DNA of 64,000 nt from Pyrenopolyporus hunteri (GCA_902806595.1 CADCXC010000014.1:248001-312000); one strand, 5' to 3'; shown: positions 1-10,720, counted from the stretch's first letter. Numbers and translations are program-made. Notes: a model not told the origin generated them from the letters alone.

Positions 1-962
1 CTGCATTAGCGCACGGGTTGAGTTGAGTTGGGCTGGGTCGAAGGTGTGATAGTTGTGTAGTATTAGTAGGTAGATGGGTTGATCTTGGAAGAAAAACGGC
101 CTGGGCTTCTGAGGAATGGCGAAGGAAGAGTGCGCTCAGCGGTAGTTGCGTTGTACTCCGATGCTCGTGCTCGCTCTTACTCCACTACGTGTACCCTATC
201 TCGCACTTCCATCGGTCCAAATTTGGAAAGTGGATTCGGACCTGCATTCTAGCTCATTTATATTCCTTAGCTCTCATTGGCCAATCATTTAAGAAATTTC
301 AATAATCCTGGGGGTACCGACCGGTACCGACCAATAGTAACGGCGGTGGATCGCGCTAGCTCTCCTTCGGGGTACGTGCTAAGCATATGCCCCTGGAGAA
401 GAAGTGGGAAAGAGTGAGGAACAGTGAGAAACAGTGGGAAATAGTGGGAAAGAGTGGTAGAGCCTTGGATCTGTACCCAATCCGCCGTTCTTTGGCCTCC
501 ACTACCGTCTCCTGGTTTCCCTTCTCTTACCCATAGTATACACCCCCCGGGTCTCCACTCTCTCTCCTTCTCCTTCGCTGGTGTCGTTTTTCTCTTGTAT
601 TCTCGAGCATCGCGGCCCAAATCCCTCATTGCTTCGCTTCCCCTTCGCTCTTTTCTTCTCCTTTTTGTTCGTTGTCGCTCATTATATTGGAGAATTATCT
701 CCTTTTCACTCTTTTGAAGTAAATACCACGCTCGCTCTAAACGTGCTTCCAAAATCTTATCAGAGAACGAAACCCAGTTTTTCTGCACATCCCACGACTA
801 CATTAGCTACCACATCGGAATCGATCGTCGCCTCCATCGTTGATCGCGTTGTTGATCCGGTGTTGATCGCTTGGTGCACTAGGAGAGGGGCACCTGCGAC
901 TTAGCTTCGCCATTTGAAGCATACACTCGTTTGATACGAAATCGCTCTAGAGAAAAAATACC
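1..962 (+). promoter_or_regulatory. 5' flank and leader of the SUN-family gene
   Basis: No coding region is credible here; the open frames are short and have no recognisable product. The stretch holds a 10-bp direct repeat at 313-332 (GGTACCGACC twice), a CCAAT motif near 280, the purine-rich tandem repeat at 403-457 and a pyrimidine-rich tract at about 541-720. Long CT-rich tracts just upstream of the start are common in promoters and leaders of well expressed filamentous fungal genes, so this is the likely promoter/5' UTR. Transcription start and exact elements cannot be fixed from sequence alone. Confidence 0.5.
403..457 (+). repeat. 10-bp tandem repeat, 5.5 copies
   Basis: Five consecutive 10-bp units of the type AGTGGGAAAG (403, 413, 423, 433, 443) plus a half unit. 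The G-rich strand is +. It lies about 500 bp upstream of the SUN start codon, within the presumed promoter, and could be a length-variable regulatory repeat. Function is not known. Confidence 0.8.
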
Positions 963-2509
963 ATGAAGATCACGACGATACAAGCCGCCATTGGGTCGGC
1001 GATCCTCCTCTTGAACGCCCAGCCGTGCGCCGCAACCGTTGAACATCGGCACCATCATCTTCATCTTGCGAAGAAACACGGCCACAGTCATATCCACAAC
1101 CGCATTCCAAGCGGCAGCTTAAGCTACAACCCGAAGTATAGCGCGCGAAACAGCTCGGCGCTTGTGTCGCGAGATGGCAAGAAGAAGTGCAAATTCCCCG
1201 AGGACAAGGGTCTGTTTGCTGTGACCCCGTCCGCGATGAACGGCGGTTGGGCCATGGCCCCAGACCAAGAGTGCGTCTCGGGCACTTGGTGTCCCATCGC
1301 TTGTCCACCTGGGAAAGTCATGGCGCAATGGAAACCGAACACGCATTACAACTTTCCGGAATCAACCGTCAGTAATTAATTCCGTCGAAGCCTGTTGCGA
1401 CGATAAGCTAACCTTACTATAGTACGGTGGCATATACTGCAACGATGATGGTGAAATCGAGGTTCCTTTTGAAGATAGGGACTGGTGTGTAGACGGCACC
1501 GGCGCGGTAGAGGCCGTGAACAAGGCGGGAAAAGTTGTTTCTTTCTGCCAAACCTGCCTCCCCGGTTACGAAGATATGATTATTCCCACCGACGTCTTCG
1601 ACACCGCCACCATAGCTGTTCCGGACGCGTCTTATTGGGACGGGACCGCGGCTCAGTGAGTCCCGCCTCGACTACCTAATTTCTGGTCCTAGGCTAACGT
1701 GTTCTAGTTATTATATCAATGCGCCTGGTGTCGATTCGGAACAAGGATGTCATTGGGGAGACGAATCAAAGCCAATTGGTAATTGGTCTCCGTACGTCGC
1801 CGGGGCTAATACCGTCGACGACGGCTCGACCTTCGTCAAGCTCGGAATTAACCCGGTGTGGCAAGACTCTCCCCTCTCTAACACGAAGCCAAACTTTGGC
1901 CTGAGAGTCGACTGCCCGGAAGGCGGCTGCAACGGCGCTAAATGCGAAGTGGACGGGTCCGGTGTAAGGAGCGATAACAAGGCGACCGGTGCTGGTGGCT
2001 CGGACTTCTGTGTGGTTACTGTCCCCGCCGGAACCAAAGCTAACATCGTCGTTTTTAACCTGGACGGCTCCGGAGGAGATGCCGAGTCACCAAGCTCCTC
2101 GAAGTCCGAGTCTAAGTCCGAGCCCTCTTCGACCCAGGCTCCCCCGTCAAGCTCATCTTCGAGCTCCGTACAGCCAACGTCCACTTCCACAACCGCTCCT
2201 ACGTCGACCTCATCCAAAGCTGCGACGACAAGCAGCAGCCTCATCACCAGCACTTATTCGGCGACTTCAAGCCAATCAAGCTCACATGCTGGGGCGTACC
2301 TAGCCGGTCTTTTCCAAGAGAATGCAACGTTGAGCACGAGCTTCTCCTGGACTGCGCCAGCTTCGACGTCTGGTGCCACCCCCGCTCCCACGGATGTGGA
2401 AGCGGCCTCGGACGACTCGAATAAAAACGAAGGCGCAGGCCAACGACAAGGGGGCGCCGCCGTTGCAGGCCTCATCGTCGCTTTCATCGCCGCTAGCTGC
2501 TTGCTTTAA
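963..2509 (+). CDS. SUN-family secreted cell-wall protein (GH132-like)
   Basis: Exons 963-1367, 1423-1655 and 1708-2509 join in frame to 479 codons. Introns of 55 and 52 nt start GTCAGT and GTGAGT, end TAG and contain GCTAAC. A signal peptide (residues 1 to about 24) is followed by a His-rich stretch (HRHHHLHLAKKHGHSHIH). The SUN domain runs from about residue 75 to 370 with the expected Cys pattern (GTWCPIACPPGK, YGGIYCNDDG, VVSFCQTCLPG). The family (yeast Sim1/Uth1/Sun4, fungal SunA) acts on beta-1,3-glucan in wall remodelling and septation. A Ser/Thr-rich segment of about 100 residues follows, then a C-terminal hydrophobic tail (GGAAVAGLIVAFIAASCLL) with no charged end, like a GPI-attachment signal. 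That tail is unusual for classic SUN proteins. It is convergent with the next gene. Confidence 0.93.
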
Positions 2510-4257
2510 AGTAACTAGGCGGCTGAATATGTCGAATACGAGAACCCGAGTCTATTTCAATTCGCCTACATATTTTTTTGGGGTAGTTCCCCGGGGAGTT
2601 TCGACGCCTTTCCGTCGCTGCTCTTTTGACGGAGGTCTCCCACTACGGTGCGGACGCCTTTGTAGTTACCGGGTTTTCGATATTCGTATGGTTATTCCGT
2701 TATGGCCGTATACGTCACTTCGCTTCGGTACATTTTACGGCTCCGTAGGGGCTCTCGGGCCTCTACTTGGAGCTAATTACATATAACGAACCATCTATTT
2801 GATAGTGTTTATTATTTATACCTTCAGACCGCTGATAATCTTCGGGGTTATCAAGTCGCTTCTTGGATATCTTTCTTGGCTATCTTCGCCTACATACCCT
2901 TTTTATCTTCTCACTATACCCCATTATTGCGGAGAGCGCCGCAACTGGACGGTTTGAAGCTTTATTTATTTTTCCTGTTTGGCGGTACCGATATCTTGGA
3001 GTTGGTCTGGGAAGAAGGGGGGAGGAGGAGCAAGAGATACCCTCGACGAGTTGCCGAGACTAGGAGCGAGTGGAGATGAGAGCGAAGAGATGCACGACCA
3101 AAACGACACGCGAAATCAGATTTGCATTTATTTTGCTCACGAGAACTATACCTATCTATCCGGCTTTGGGGCACCGCGGCCAGGGAATCTGCGGGTCAAA
3201 GGAAAAATATATAAATAGCGTTGGCTGGGAGGTTAGGTAGAGGTTCTTGGATATCGTATCTTGCTATTTTTTTGGTTGACGCGGTCGAGATCTAGACTAA
3301 ACCGTGTCGGCGGATATATATAAGTTACCTATCTATTCCTAGGTAACCTCGTTGTCTTCTACCACAACGTGCCGCCATACTAGTGGTGGCACGATACTTG
3401 ATAGCGTTGAATGAGATTTGTTGTGGAAATTAAGACAGATACTTGTCTCTTGAGTGGAGTGATTGTTTTGACATGGCGACTAAGACGTCTGATCGCGTTC
3501 GAACGATACCTTATTGTTTTGGGAGTTATGATATAGGTAGGGTATTGTAACGAGGCGAGGCGAGTTCGGTTAGAGTCGACAAGGCCTCACCCTGTACCGT
3601 TTCGTGCTTAGCCTATTCCACCCTAGTACTCGGCATGGAAAGGAGTGTCGATCGACGGCGTGAGTAAGGGAGTTGAACCGCTATGCTATGTAATGGACAG
3701 TAAGTAGCTTAAGTATTTGTATTGTCTACGGTTAAATACGCGAGGGTGTTCTCCGTGACGTCATATTTCTACACGATATTGTCCTTTTTCCTATTTGATA
3801 TTATCACATCTATAAAACGCCATATAACACAAAACATATTGATTCTCGTGTATCGATAGGTAGATTTTTTTTTTTCCATTGGCGGGAGTTCTCGGCCAGA
3901 GAAACCAACAAAAAAAAATTCAGAGATAAAGCTTATTCGCAATATTAGATAGTTCACCATACGCAATACCGAGATCCGTGAAAACGAGGGAGGAAATATA
4001 AATAAATATAAGCGTATAAGCAAGAAAGCAAGCATATACAGGGTATCATTCGTAACTAAGCTACGCCGGAGCTATATATCCGATGCTATCTCTATGTATA
4101 AGTGTGCAGATATCTGCCTATGCGCAATCAACAATATTCGCTTGCGTTTATATATCCTCGAATACCTCTTACGCACATATGCCTCGACCAGGCCGGAACA
4201 AAAACCTTCAACTTGGCCCCTCCCTCGGTATAGATAGGAATACATAACTAGCCCAAC
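2510..4257. other. Convergent intergenic region, no gene seen
   Basis: About 1.75 kb between the 3' ends of the SUN gene (+) and the PCI gene (-). Open frames are short, lack family similarity that I recognise, and overlap one another on both strands. The 3' UTRs of both genes must lie here. Composition is ordinary with some AT-rich patches (3,300-3,350 and 3,770-4,030). No tRNA or repeat was recognised. Confidence 0.6.
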
Positions 4258-5966
4258 CTACTGCTGCTCATCCTTAACCCACCCGGGCACGAACGGCTCG
4301 GCGGAGCGCTGATCGACGACCTCGCCGACGGGGGGCCAGCCGGCGGCGACGGCGCTGCCCTTCTGCTTGGTGCCCATGATGGCGAAGGAGGCCTGCGAGT
4401 GGGCCAGGTAGCCGTGGAGCAGGTCCTGGGCCACGAGCGACGCGACGACGTTCTCCACGGCCAGGTCGTCCACCGGCATGTTGCCCGACAGCACGCCCTC
4501 GTCGGGGGGCAGCTGCTTCGGGCCGCCGGGCGGGGGCGCGAGCGTCGAGGCGCCGGCGCCCGCGCTGTTGGACACGGCTTTCAGGAGGTAGCTGTTCACG
4601 GAGGACTTGGGGACCGGGGGGTTGGCGGGCAGGTACCCCTCGAGACGCTTCTGGACGAAGGTCATGGCGGTCTTGAGGTCGCCGAGTTTCAGCACGGCGG
4701 CCTTGCGCGAGTCGTCCTCCGCGGGCGGCGTGTACGTCAGCAGGAAGGTGCGCCGGGAGAGCGAGCGCCAGAGCAGCGGGCGCAGGCGCCATTGCATGGC
4801 GGTGAAGAGAGGGAACCCCTTGCTGCGTATCCAGACCTCGTGCTGCTTGATGGTGTGCTGGAAGAGCACGTAGTCGCCCTTCCGGATCGCTAGGGAGAGC
4901 TGCGAGTAGCATTGGGCCATGGACTGGGCTTCGGGCCGCTGGAGGAGAGCTTGCGAGGGCAGGCGACCGATGACGAAGTTGCTCGGTATGAGGTATGTGA
5001 GTATGATCCGCCGGTGCTTCTGGAAGCGCGGAGGCGTTTGGGTATAGGCTTCTTGGAAACATTGCGCAGCACGCCAGTAGTGGCCGTGGTTGAAGTGAAA
5101 GCGGCCGAGGAAGTACAGAAACGTCACCCTCTGAGCAGCTGGGTAGTAAGACAGTGGTGGGGATTTTGCCATGATGTTCGTTAGGAGCTGCGCCGCCAGG
5201 TATGACTTATTATTCTAAGGTGTCGGGGAGATTTAGTATGATCCTCGCTGGAGCGAAGCGCCCGATTTAACGTACCATGGTTAGGAGCTTCATGGTCTTG
5301 TTGGCGAAGATGTAAATGCCGACTTTCTTGCCTGTGGGCTGAGCGTATCGCGGGCTCGACCGATCCGTAAGGCATGTGGTGAAGAACTTCTGCATAATCT
5401 CTGCCGTGATTTCGATAACCGACTTGCGTTCCTCGTCGCCGGCGTGCAAGGCTGCGAGCTGCCTGGCCAGATCAGGACGCCTATTCAAGGTCATGGACAG
5501 GGTCGACAGGGAGGCGCAGAGCGATATGCTCGTTTGCAACATGATCGTTCCATACGTGGGATTGTTAAGCGCCGTAGCGCATGAACTACTCGCGTTAGCC
5601 GGGAGAGCAATGCGGAAGCGGGACGAGCGAGCGGTCGCACTTGGTCAGGGCTGTGAGCAGTTGATGGGCGCTTAGAAGGTCGTCGAACTCCACGTCTCTC
5701 CAGTACTGGAGGTAGTCCTTTACGAAGGAGATGAAGCCTGGCCACGAGGTCCCCTGCCCTTCCGGAACGTCATCTTCTTCTGGCAGACACGACTCGACGA
5801 GCTTCTCGAGCGCGTCATCCTGGTAGCTGCTCTTCAGCTCGGCTGCGAGGTCGTAATATTCTTGTGGTAAAGGTGGCTCGACTTTTAGCCAATCGCGTAG
5901 CGCGTCTCCGTTGAGGGACTTGAGTATATCGCGGACGCCACCAAGGAATTGGGTTGTTAAGGCCAT
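4258..5966 (-). CDS. PCI-domain protein, Thp1/PCID2 type (TREX-2 subunit)
   Basis: Exons on the minus strand are 5966-5641, 5585-5276 and 5214-4258, giving 530 residues. Introns are 55 nt (GTGCGA...GCGAGTAG, branch GCTAAC) and 61 nt (GTACGT...CCTTAG). Splicing restores conserved blocks broken in single frames: NSCATALNNPTYGTIMLQ across intron 1 and KLLTM/NNKSYLAAQLLTNI across intron 2. The core YFLGRFHFNHGHYWRAAQCF...RRIILTYLIPSNFVIGRLPS is typical of the CSN12/Thp1/PCID2 family. The PCI winged-helix part ends near ENVVASLVAQDLLHGYLAHS. In yeast, Thp1 with Sac3 couples transcription to mRNA export at the nuclear pore. The N-terminus fits fungal Thp1 homologues better than CSN12, but the latter label is often used. 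Exon 3 is much richer in G+C than exons 1-2. The second acceptor was chosen because it gives family length; a second AAG acceptor 9 nt downstream is possible. Confidence 0.88.
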
Positions 5967-6704
5967 CGCGGAGGTTGAGGTTCGGGGATTGGTGGTCGTG
6001 GTCTTTGGTCAGATCATCGCGTTCGAGATTGCGTGGTCGGTAGATAGATGGTAATCGACAATTCAGAAGTTGACGGATAAAAAGGCACAGAAAGTCGTAA
6101 GAAGAATAACTCAAAGTCGTGGGAGGTTCTTAGGGTTATGTTGTTGTACGGGCTGTTGAAGCCGTTGAGGCTATGAATAACGAAGTTCCAACCTCCAAAT
6201 TCTGAAGCTGAGACGATGTGGTACGTCGGTACGTAAAATTTGTGGAGACGCGTACAGGGATAGCTATGGCCAATCAGCTTTGGAGGGGAGCTGCAAGACG
6301 GTACTATGTAATAATTGGTCCACCCCGCATTGAGAAATGACCTCACTTGACGGGGATAGGTGGGGGTCCGGCCTATCTTTCTGCGCTCTACCCTAGGTAC
6401 CTAGGTAGGTACCTATGTACTTGCCTCTATCTATCAGTGTGACCCGGAGCCTTGAAGAAATATGCATGAGATACATGAGATCGATCGACGGGTGTAACGC
6501 ATGTGATAGTTGCATATAAACGAGGTACTTCTTTCAGGTAGGAAAATACTTCTTTATTATTGGCCTGTGGGTATTTACCATAGCAATGTTGCTCGTGAAT
6601 GAGTATTAGATCCTACCGGACCGTCAAACTCCAAGGCCCCCATCCTACAACAGATAATGGGAATAGTATTTTCTCACAGCTGTTTCGTCAGGGTTAACCA
6701 TCAC
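5967..6704 (-). promoter_or_regulatory. Intergenic: PCI gene promoter and thiolase 3' flank
   Basis: The two minus-strand genes are separated by about 740 bp. The half next to 5966 should hold the promoter of the PCI gene; CCAAT-type motifs occur in both orientations (near 6,266 on + and near 6,315 on -). The other half holds the thiolase 3' UTR. A TAGGTACCTA-rich palindromic cluster lies at 6,391-6,416. No gene recognised. Confidence 0.45.
6391..6416. repeat. TAGGTACCTA palindromic cluster
   Basis: Overlapping CCTAGGTACC / TAGGTAGGTACCTA units form a short palindrome. Related motifs recur in other intergenic regions of this window (about 55,750-55,760 and 59,578-59,600), so this is a dispersed intergenic motif. 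Its role is unknown. Confidence 0.6.
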
Positions 6705-8122
6705 CTATACAGAATCGACCCGTTGGACAACAACGGCGGTGGCAGCGCCGCCTCCGTTGCAAATAGCAGCAACACCATACTCCCCTGGTTTAAGTTGATG
6801 CAATAGTGTCGTGAGGATTCGGGAGCCTGAACTGCCCAGGGCGTGGCCTAGGGCGATTGCACCACCTAGCGGGTTGACTTTGGCGTTTTCTAGACCGAGA
6901 ATCTATCGTCCTAATTAGTAAACGGACCACCCCACGGTTAATCATTTCCTCTTACCTTCTCGTTGGCCTTCATGACGGCGGCGAAGGCCTCGTTTACCTC
7001 CCAGATCGCGACCTGTTCTTTTGTAATACCCGCGCGTTCTAAAGCTATGGGTATGGCTTTAGACGGTGCGATCGGGAAATCCACGGGATCAAGCGCATAA
7101 TCGGCGGAACTGCACAGTTTCGCCAAGACCCTCGAGCCGGATCCGTATTCCTGAGCAATCGCTTTGCTTCCTAATACCAGCGCGCTGGCGCCGTCGTTGA
7201 GCGTAGACGAGTTCGCCGCGGTGACGGTACCCGTACCATCGCGAATGAAAGCCGGCTTCAGCGTGGGGACCTTTTCCGGCTTGATATCCAAAAATCCTTC
7301 GTCGGTGTCTATCACGGTATCGCCCTTCCGACCCTTTACGGTTACGGGGGCAATTTCATCCGCAAAAGCCTTATTCTTCCAGGCGGCTTGGGCCCGCTCG
7401 TACGATCGGATAGCGTATTCGTCTTGCGCCTCCCGAGAGATGTTATATTTCTTAGCCGTGGTTTCTGCGCAAACCCCCATGTGGAACCGGTTATACACAT
7501 CCGTCAATCCGTCCTTAATGAGACCATCTTCCATTTGAACGTGTCCGAATGCGGGTAGGGAACTCGAACGAGGGACATAGTAAGGGACCTGAGACATATT
7601 CTCCATACCGCCGGCTATTTGGGCCTCGCTTAGGCCAAGTTGAATATTTTGCGCAGCAAAGACAACGGCCTTCAAACCCGAGGCGCAAACCTTATTGATG
7701 GTAATCGCTTCGGTGGTGTTAGGAAGGCCGGCAAATATGACGGCCTGCCTGGCGGGAGCCTGGCCGATCGAACCTTGTAACACATTTCCCATATAACAGG
7801 ACGTGGTCAATTCGACTGGGACTTTAGACTTTTCGAGGGCTGATTTAATAGCGACGGCGCCGAGCTGGGGCGCGGATACCGTGAGAAACGAGCCGTTGAA
7901 CTGTCCCCTCCGTTAACTACCGGAGAACTGACCGGTGTTCTGCCGAGGAAAACTGACCTTTGCAGTAGGCGTCCTAGAGGCGCTCAGAATATATATGTCC
8001 CTAATCTCCTTCTGCCGCGTCGTCTGCGCTGAGAAATGGCGTCGTGTTGCGAACGCCCGAGCACCCGTCCGAAGAGGGGACGCTCTAACGGTAGACCCAA
8101 CTATGCTCGGTCGGAGGACCAT
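6705..8122 (-). CDS. Acetyl-CoA acetyltransferase (thiolase), mitochondrial
   Basis: Minus-strand exons 8122-7958, 7900-6956 and 6902-6705 give 435 residues. Introns are 57 nt (GTCAGT...GGACAG) and 53 nt (GTAAGA...TTACTAAT...GATAG). Splicing restores RTPTAK/FNGSF and NEK/ILGLENAKVNP. Family residues are present: the acyl-accepting Cys in NKVCASGLKA (about residue 127), NEAFAAV, the His in LGHALGSSG and the second Cys in CNGGG. The enzyme condenses or cleaves acetoacetyl-CoA. An Arg/Ser-rich N-terminus without acidic residues (residues 1 to about 38) looks like a mitochondrial presequence, so a role in ketone/isoleucine/fatty-acid catabolism is likelier than the cytosolic sterol pathway. The start codon lies only about 190 bp from the inverted repeat bounding the AT-rich block. 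Confidence 0.95.
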
Positions 8123-8313
8123 CTTGGCGCCTTCAATTGCAAAGCAACGGGGGAATTCAAGGTACAGTCGAAATATAATGATAATACAATGAATTGCAGA
8201 TTAGAAAGGAGAAGAGTATCTAGAGGGCCGCTGTCACGACCGTAGCAATAGTTAGAAATCTACATGTACGTACACGCCAACGCTATCGGTGCTTTCCTCT
8301 TGAAAGCTGTAGG
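8123..8313 (-). promoter_or_regulatory. Short 5' flank of the thiolase gene
   Basis: Only 191 bp of ordinary-composition DNA separate the thiolase ATG from the left terminal inverted repeat. Any native promoter must fit here or has been moved about 45 kb away. No clear TATA or CCAAT box was identified. Confidence 0.45.
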
Positions 8314-8395
8314 CTGGACGAAGTCCTGGAAACCGCCAAACCGCCATTCATTTTTATTTTACCGTACTGTTTAACATATAGTGCGACATACCGTA
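8314..8395 (+). repeat. Left arm of 82-bp inverted repeat bounding AT-rich block
   Basis: The reverse complement of 53,267-53,348 aligns here without gaps, 75 of 82 positions identical by my count. Recognisable parts are CTGGACGAAGTCC (itself partly palindromic), a tandem AACCGCC motif, then TTTTATTTTACCGTA and GTGCGACATACCGTA. Three of the seven differences are transitions in the inner part; the outer AAGTCC-side differences cluster at 8,318-8,330. No clean target-site duplication was found outside the two arms. It looks like the terminal repeat of a DNA transposon or of the whole block. Confidence 0.85.
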
Positions 8396-9394
8396 CTCTT
8401 AACTATTAAAGCTATATATATGGTTTAACGCATATCTTTATTTAATTATGTAATGTTAAAAGATATTAATTAAATTAAATATTTATTTAAATATTTAAAT
8501 AAAATAATAAAAATTATTAATTAATTATTATTAAAAGTAATTTTATATATTTTATAAATTTACGACGTAATTAAATTTAAATTTTACGATTTAATATATA
8601 CGATATATTATCGAAAAAAAAAAAAAATAAAAAAAAAAATAAAAATATTTTATCGTTTAATGTAATTATAAAAAAATTTAATTCGTTTTTTTTATTAAAT
8701 AATTTATTATTTTCGATTAATAATTTATTATATTCGATTAACGATATATTATTTTTAATTATTAATTTAATATTTTTAATTAATAAATCGATTTTATTAA
8801 TATATAATATCGAAATTAATAAATTTAAATATTTAAATATAAACGTTTTTAAAAAAATTATATTATTAAATTTTTCGTATAATTAAATTATTTTAAAAAT
8901 TAAAATTTTTTATTTAAATTATAAATATAATTACGATTTATTATTATATTTTAACGATTTAAATAATAAAAATATTTTATATTATTTAATATATTATATT
9001 TATTATATCGTAATTAAAAATTATTAACGTAATAATAAAAAATTAAAAAAAAATATTTTTTTAAATAATTTATATTTATTTAAAAATTAAAAAAAAAATA
9101 ATTATATTAATTCGATTAAAAATAATTTAATTTTACGAAATAAAAAATATTTTTTTTAAATGTTTAAATCGTTTAAATTATTAAAAAAACCTTCGCCGTT
9201 AAAAAAATTTTAAAAAATAATTTAAAAAATTTTTTTATTATTTTTATTTATATAATTAAAAATATAAATTTAAAAAAATATTAAATATATATATATATTT
9301 TTTATTATTATATTTTTTTTTATTAATAATTATTTTAATAAATTTTAATAAATATAATTATTTAATTATTATATTTTTTAAAAATTAAATATAT
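8396..9394. other. AT-saturated sequence, unidentified remnant
   Basis: About 1 kb of A/T sequence with C only in scattered CpG, between the left inverted-repeat arm and R1. The first 60 bp are transitional. It may be the mutated body of the element that owns the inverted repeat. No coding signal or copy elsewhere in the window was recognised. Confidence 0.5.
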
Positions 9395-9418
9395 TCGAAG
9401 TTTTTTCGAAATATTATG

Positions 9419-9435
9419 CCCGAGGTTTCCTCGGG
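9419..9435. repeat. Perfect hairpin at left end of R1
   Basis: CCCGAGG-TTT-CCTCGGG: 7-bp perfect arms, 3-nt loop, placed exactly where normal composition begins after the AT-saturated left flank. It precedes the TCGAATTTTTTT palindrome by 8 bp. Confidence 0.85.
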
Positions 9436-9534
9436 ATATTGTCTCGAATTTTTTTCTTAGGAAAAAAATTCGAAAAAAAAAGCAAAAATTAATTACGTAA
9501 AAATTCACGAGCCACACTTCCCACGCCACACCAG

Positions 9535-9578
9535 CCACACACCACACCACACCACGCCACGCCACGCCACGCCACGCC
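9535..9578 (+). repeat. CCACR pentamer microsatellite in R1
   Basis: About nine CCACA/CCACG units in a row. The matching stretch of R2 (from about 10,885) reads TTATA/TTACG, showing CpA and CpC lost while CpG is kept. Confidence 0.85.
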
Positions 9579-9816
9579 AACCAGCCACGCGCACGCCCCG
9601 CGCAACGGCCCGTGCCACGCTTTTACCTAATCAATTGAGCCGCTTTGTTGAGCCGCCATATATATCGCGACTACCACACTTGAAGTTATTCGCATTCTAA
9701 TGGACGATTCTATTAATTGAATTGATCTAATTGAATTGATCTAGTTGTATGGATCGAATTGAATTGATCTAATTGAATTGATCCAGTTGTATGGATCTAA
9801 TTCTAATTCAACGTAT

Positions 9817-9914
9817 GAATCGAATTGAATGAATCGAATTGAATGAATCGAATTGAATGAATCGAATTGAATGAATCGAATTGAATGAATCGAATTGAAT
9901 GAATCGAATTGAAT
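9817..9914 (+). repeat. 14-bp tandem array in R1, seven perfect units
   Basis: GAATCGAATTGAAT repeated seven times without error (98 bp), following more degenerate GAATTGATCTAATT units. R2 carries four units of the mutated form (AAATCGAATTAAAT, about 11,139-11,195). Perfect identity of adjacent units indicates recent array homogenisation. Confidence 0.9.
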
Positions 9915-10060
9915 GGATCTAATTCTAATTCAACGTATGATTCGGTTTGAAAGAATCGAATTGAATGAATCTATGCGAAAGATTCGAATTGTATAGATCT
10001 AATTGTATAGATTTAATTCTAATTCAACGTATGATTCTATTTGAAAGATTCGAACTGTAT

Positions 10061-10146
10061 GGATCTAATTGTAGGTATGGATCTAATTGTAGGTATGGAT
10101 CTAATTGTAGGTATGGATCTAATTGTAGGTATGGATCTAATTGTAT
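10061..10146 (+). repeat. 18-bp tandem array in R1
   Basis: GGATCTAATTGTAGGTAT repeated four times perfectly plus a partial fifth unit. The mutated R2 counterpart (AAATTTAATTATAAATAT) is at about 11,280-11,330. Confidence 0.9.
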
Positions 10147-10257
10147 GGATTTGATTATATAGATCTAATTCTAATTCGACGTATCCTTCGTGGCACCTTT
10201 CGAAGAATCTTTCGAATTGTATATTCAAAGCTAGGTATAAAAGGGTCATACGGGTGG

Positions 10258-10632
10258 TCACTCGCGACGGCTCTTTCGAAAGATTCTTAGAAAGGTAGCA
10301 CGGGTGGTCTCTCGCGACGGCTTCATCGAAAGGTGGTATGGGTGGCCTCTCGCGACGGCTCTTTCGAAAGATTCTTAGAAAGGTAGCACGGGTGGTCTCT
10401 CGCGACGGCTTCATCGAAAGGTGGTATGGGTGGCCTCTCGCGACGGCTCTTTCGAAAGGTGGTATGGGGTGGTCTCTCGCGACGGTTTTATCGAAAGGTA
10501 GTAGGGGTGGCCTCTCGCGACGGCTTCATCGAAAGGTAGTAGGGGTGGCCTCTCGCGACGGCTTTATCGAAAGGTGGTATGGGTGGCCTCTCGCGACGGC
10601 TCTTTCGAAAGGTGGCACGGGTGGTTTCTCGT
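10258..10632 (+). repeat. GACGG minisatellite in R1, nine units
   Basis: Nine units of about 40-56 bp each begin CTCTCGCGACGG and continue TTTCGAAAGG or CATCGAAAGG, ending in GGTATGGGTGG or a close variant; two carry an extra GATTCTTAGAAA. R2 has about seven mutated units (11,448-11,720), and R3 has a longer inverted array (about 25,950-26,665). Copy number therefore varies between R copies. Confidence 0.9.
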
Positions 10633-10660
10633 AAAAGCTAAGGGGTGCCACGAAAGCTGT

Positions 10661-10720
10661 ATTAGAAGTTATATTAGAAGCTGTATTAGAAGTTGTATTG
10701 GCAGTTGTATTAGAAGGTGT
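10661..10720 (+). repeat. 12-bp tandem array in R1
   Basis: Five units of the type ATTAGAAGTTGT with single-base variants. R2 carries the mutated form (ATTAAAAATTAT) at about 11,743-11,810. Confidence 0.85.

Noticed and set aside
3769..4035. 88-codon minus-strand frame in the convergent intergenic region
   Set aside because: AT-rich, no domain, no splice or start context; overlaps the presumed 3' UTR area.
10258..10632. CRISPR-like regularly spaced repeat
   Set aside because: Units are contiguous minisatellite variants without unique spacers, in a fungal nuclear genome.
10037..10634. Open frames in R1 with repeated peptides (TIRSIP, RDGFIERWYGWPLATALSKG)
   Set aside because: They are direct translations of the 18-bp and GACGG tandem arrays, on opposite strands and overlapping, and are not preserved in R2 or R3.
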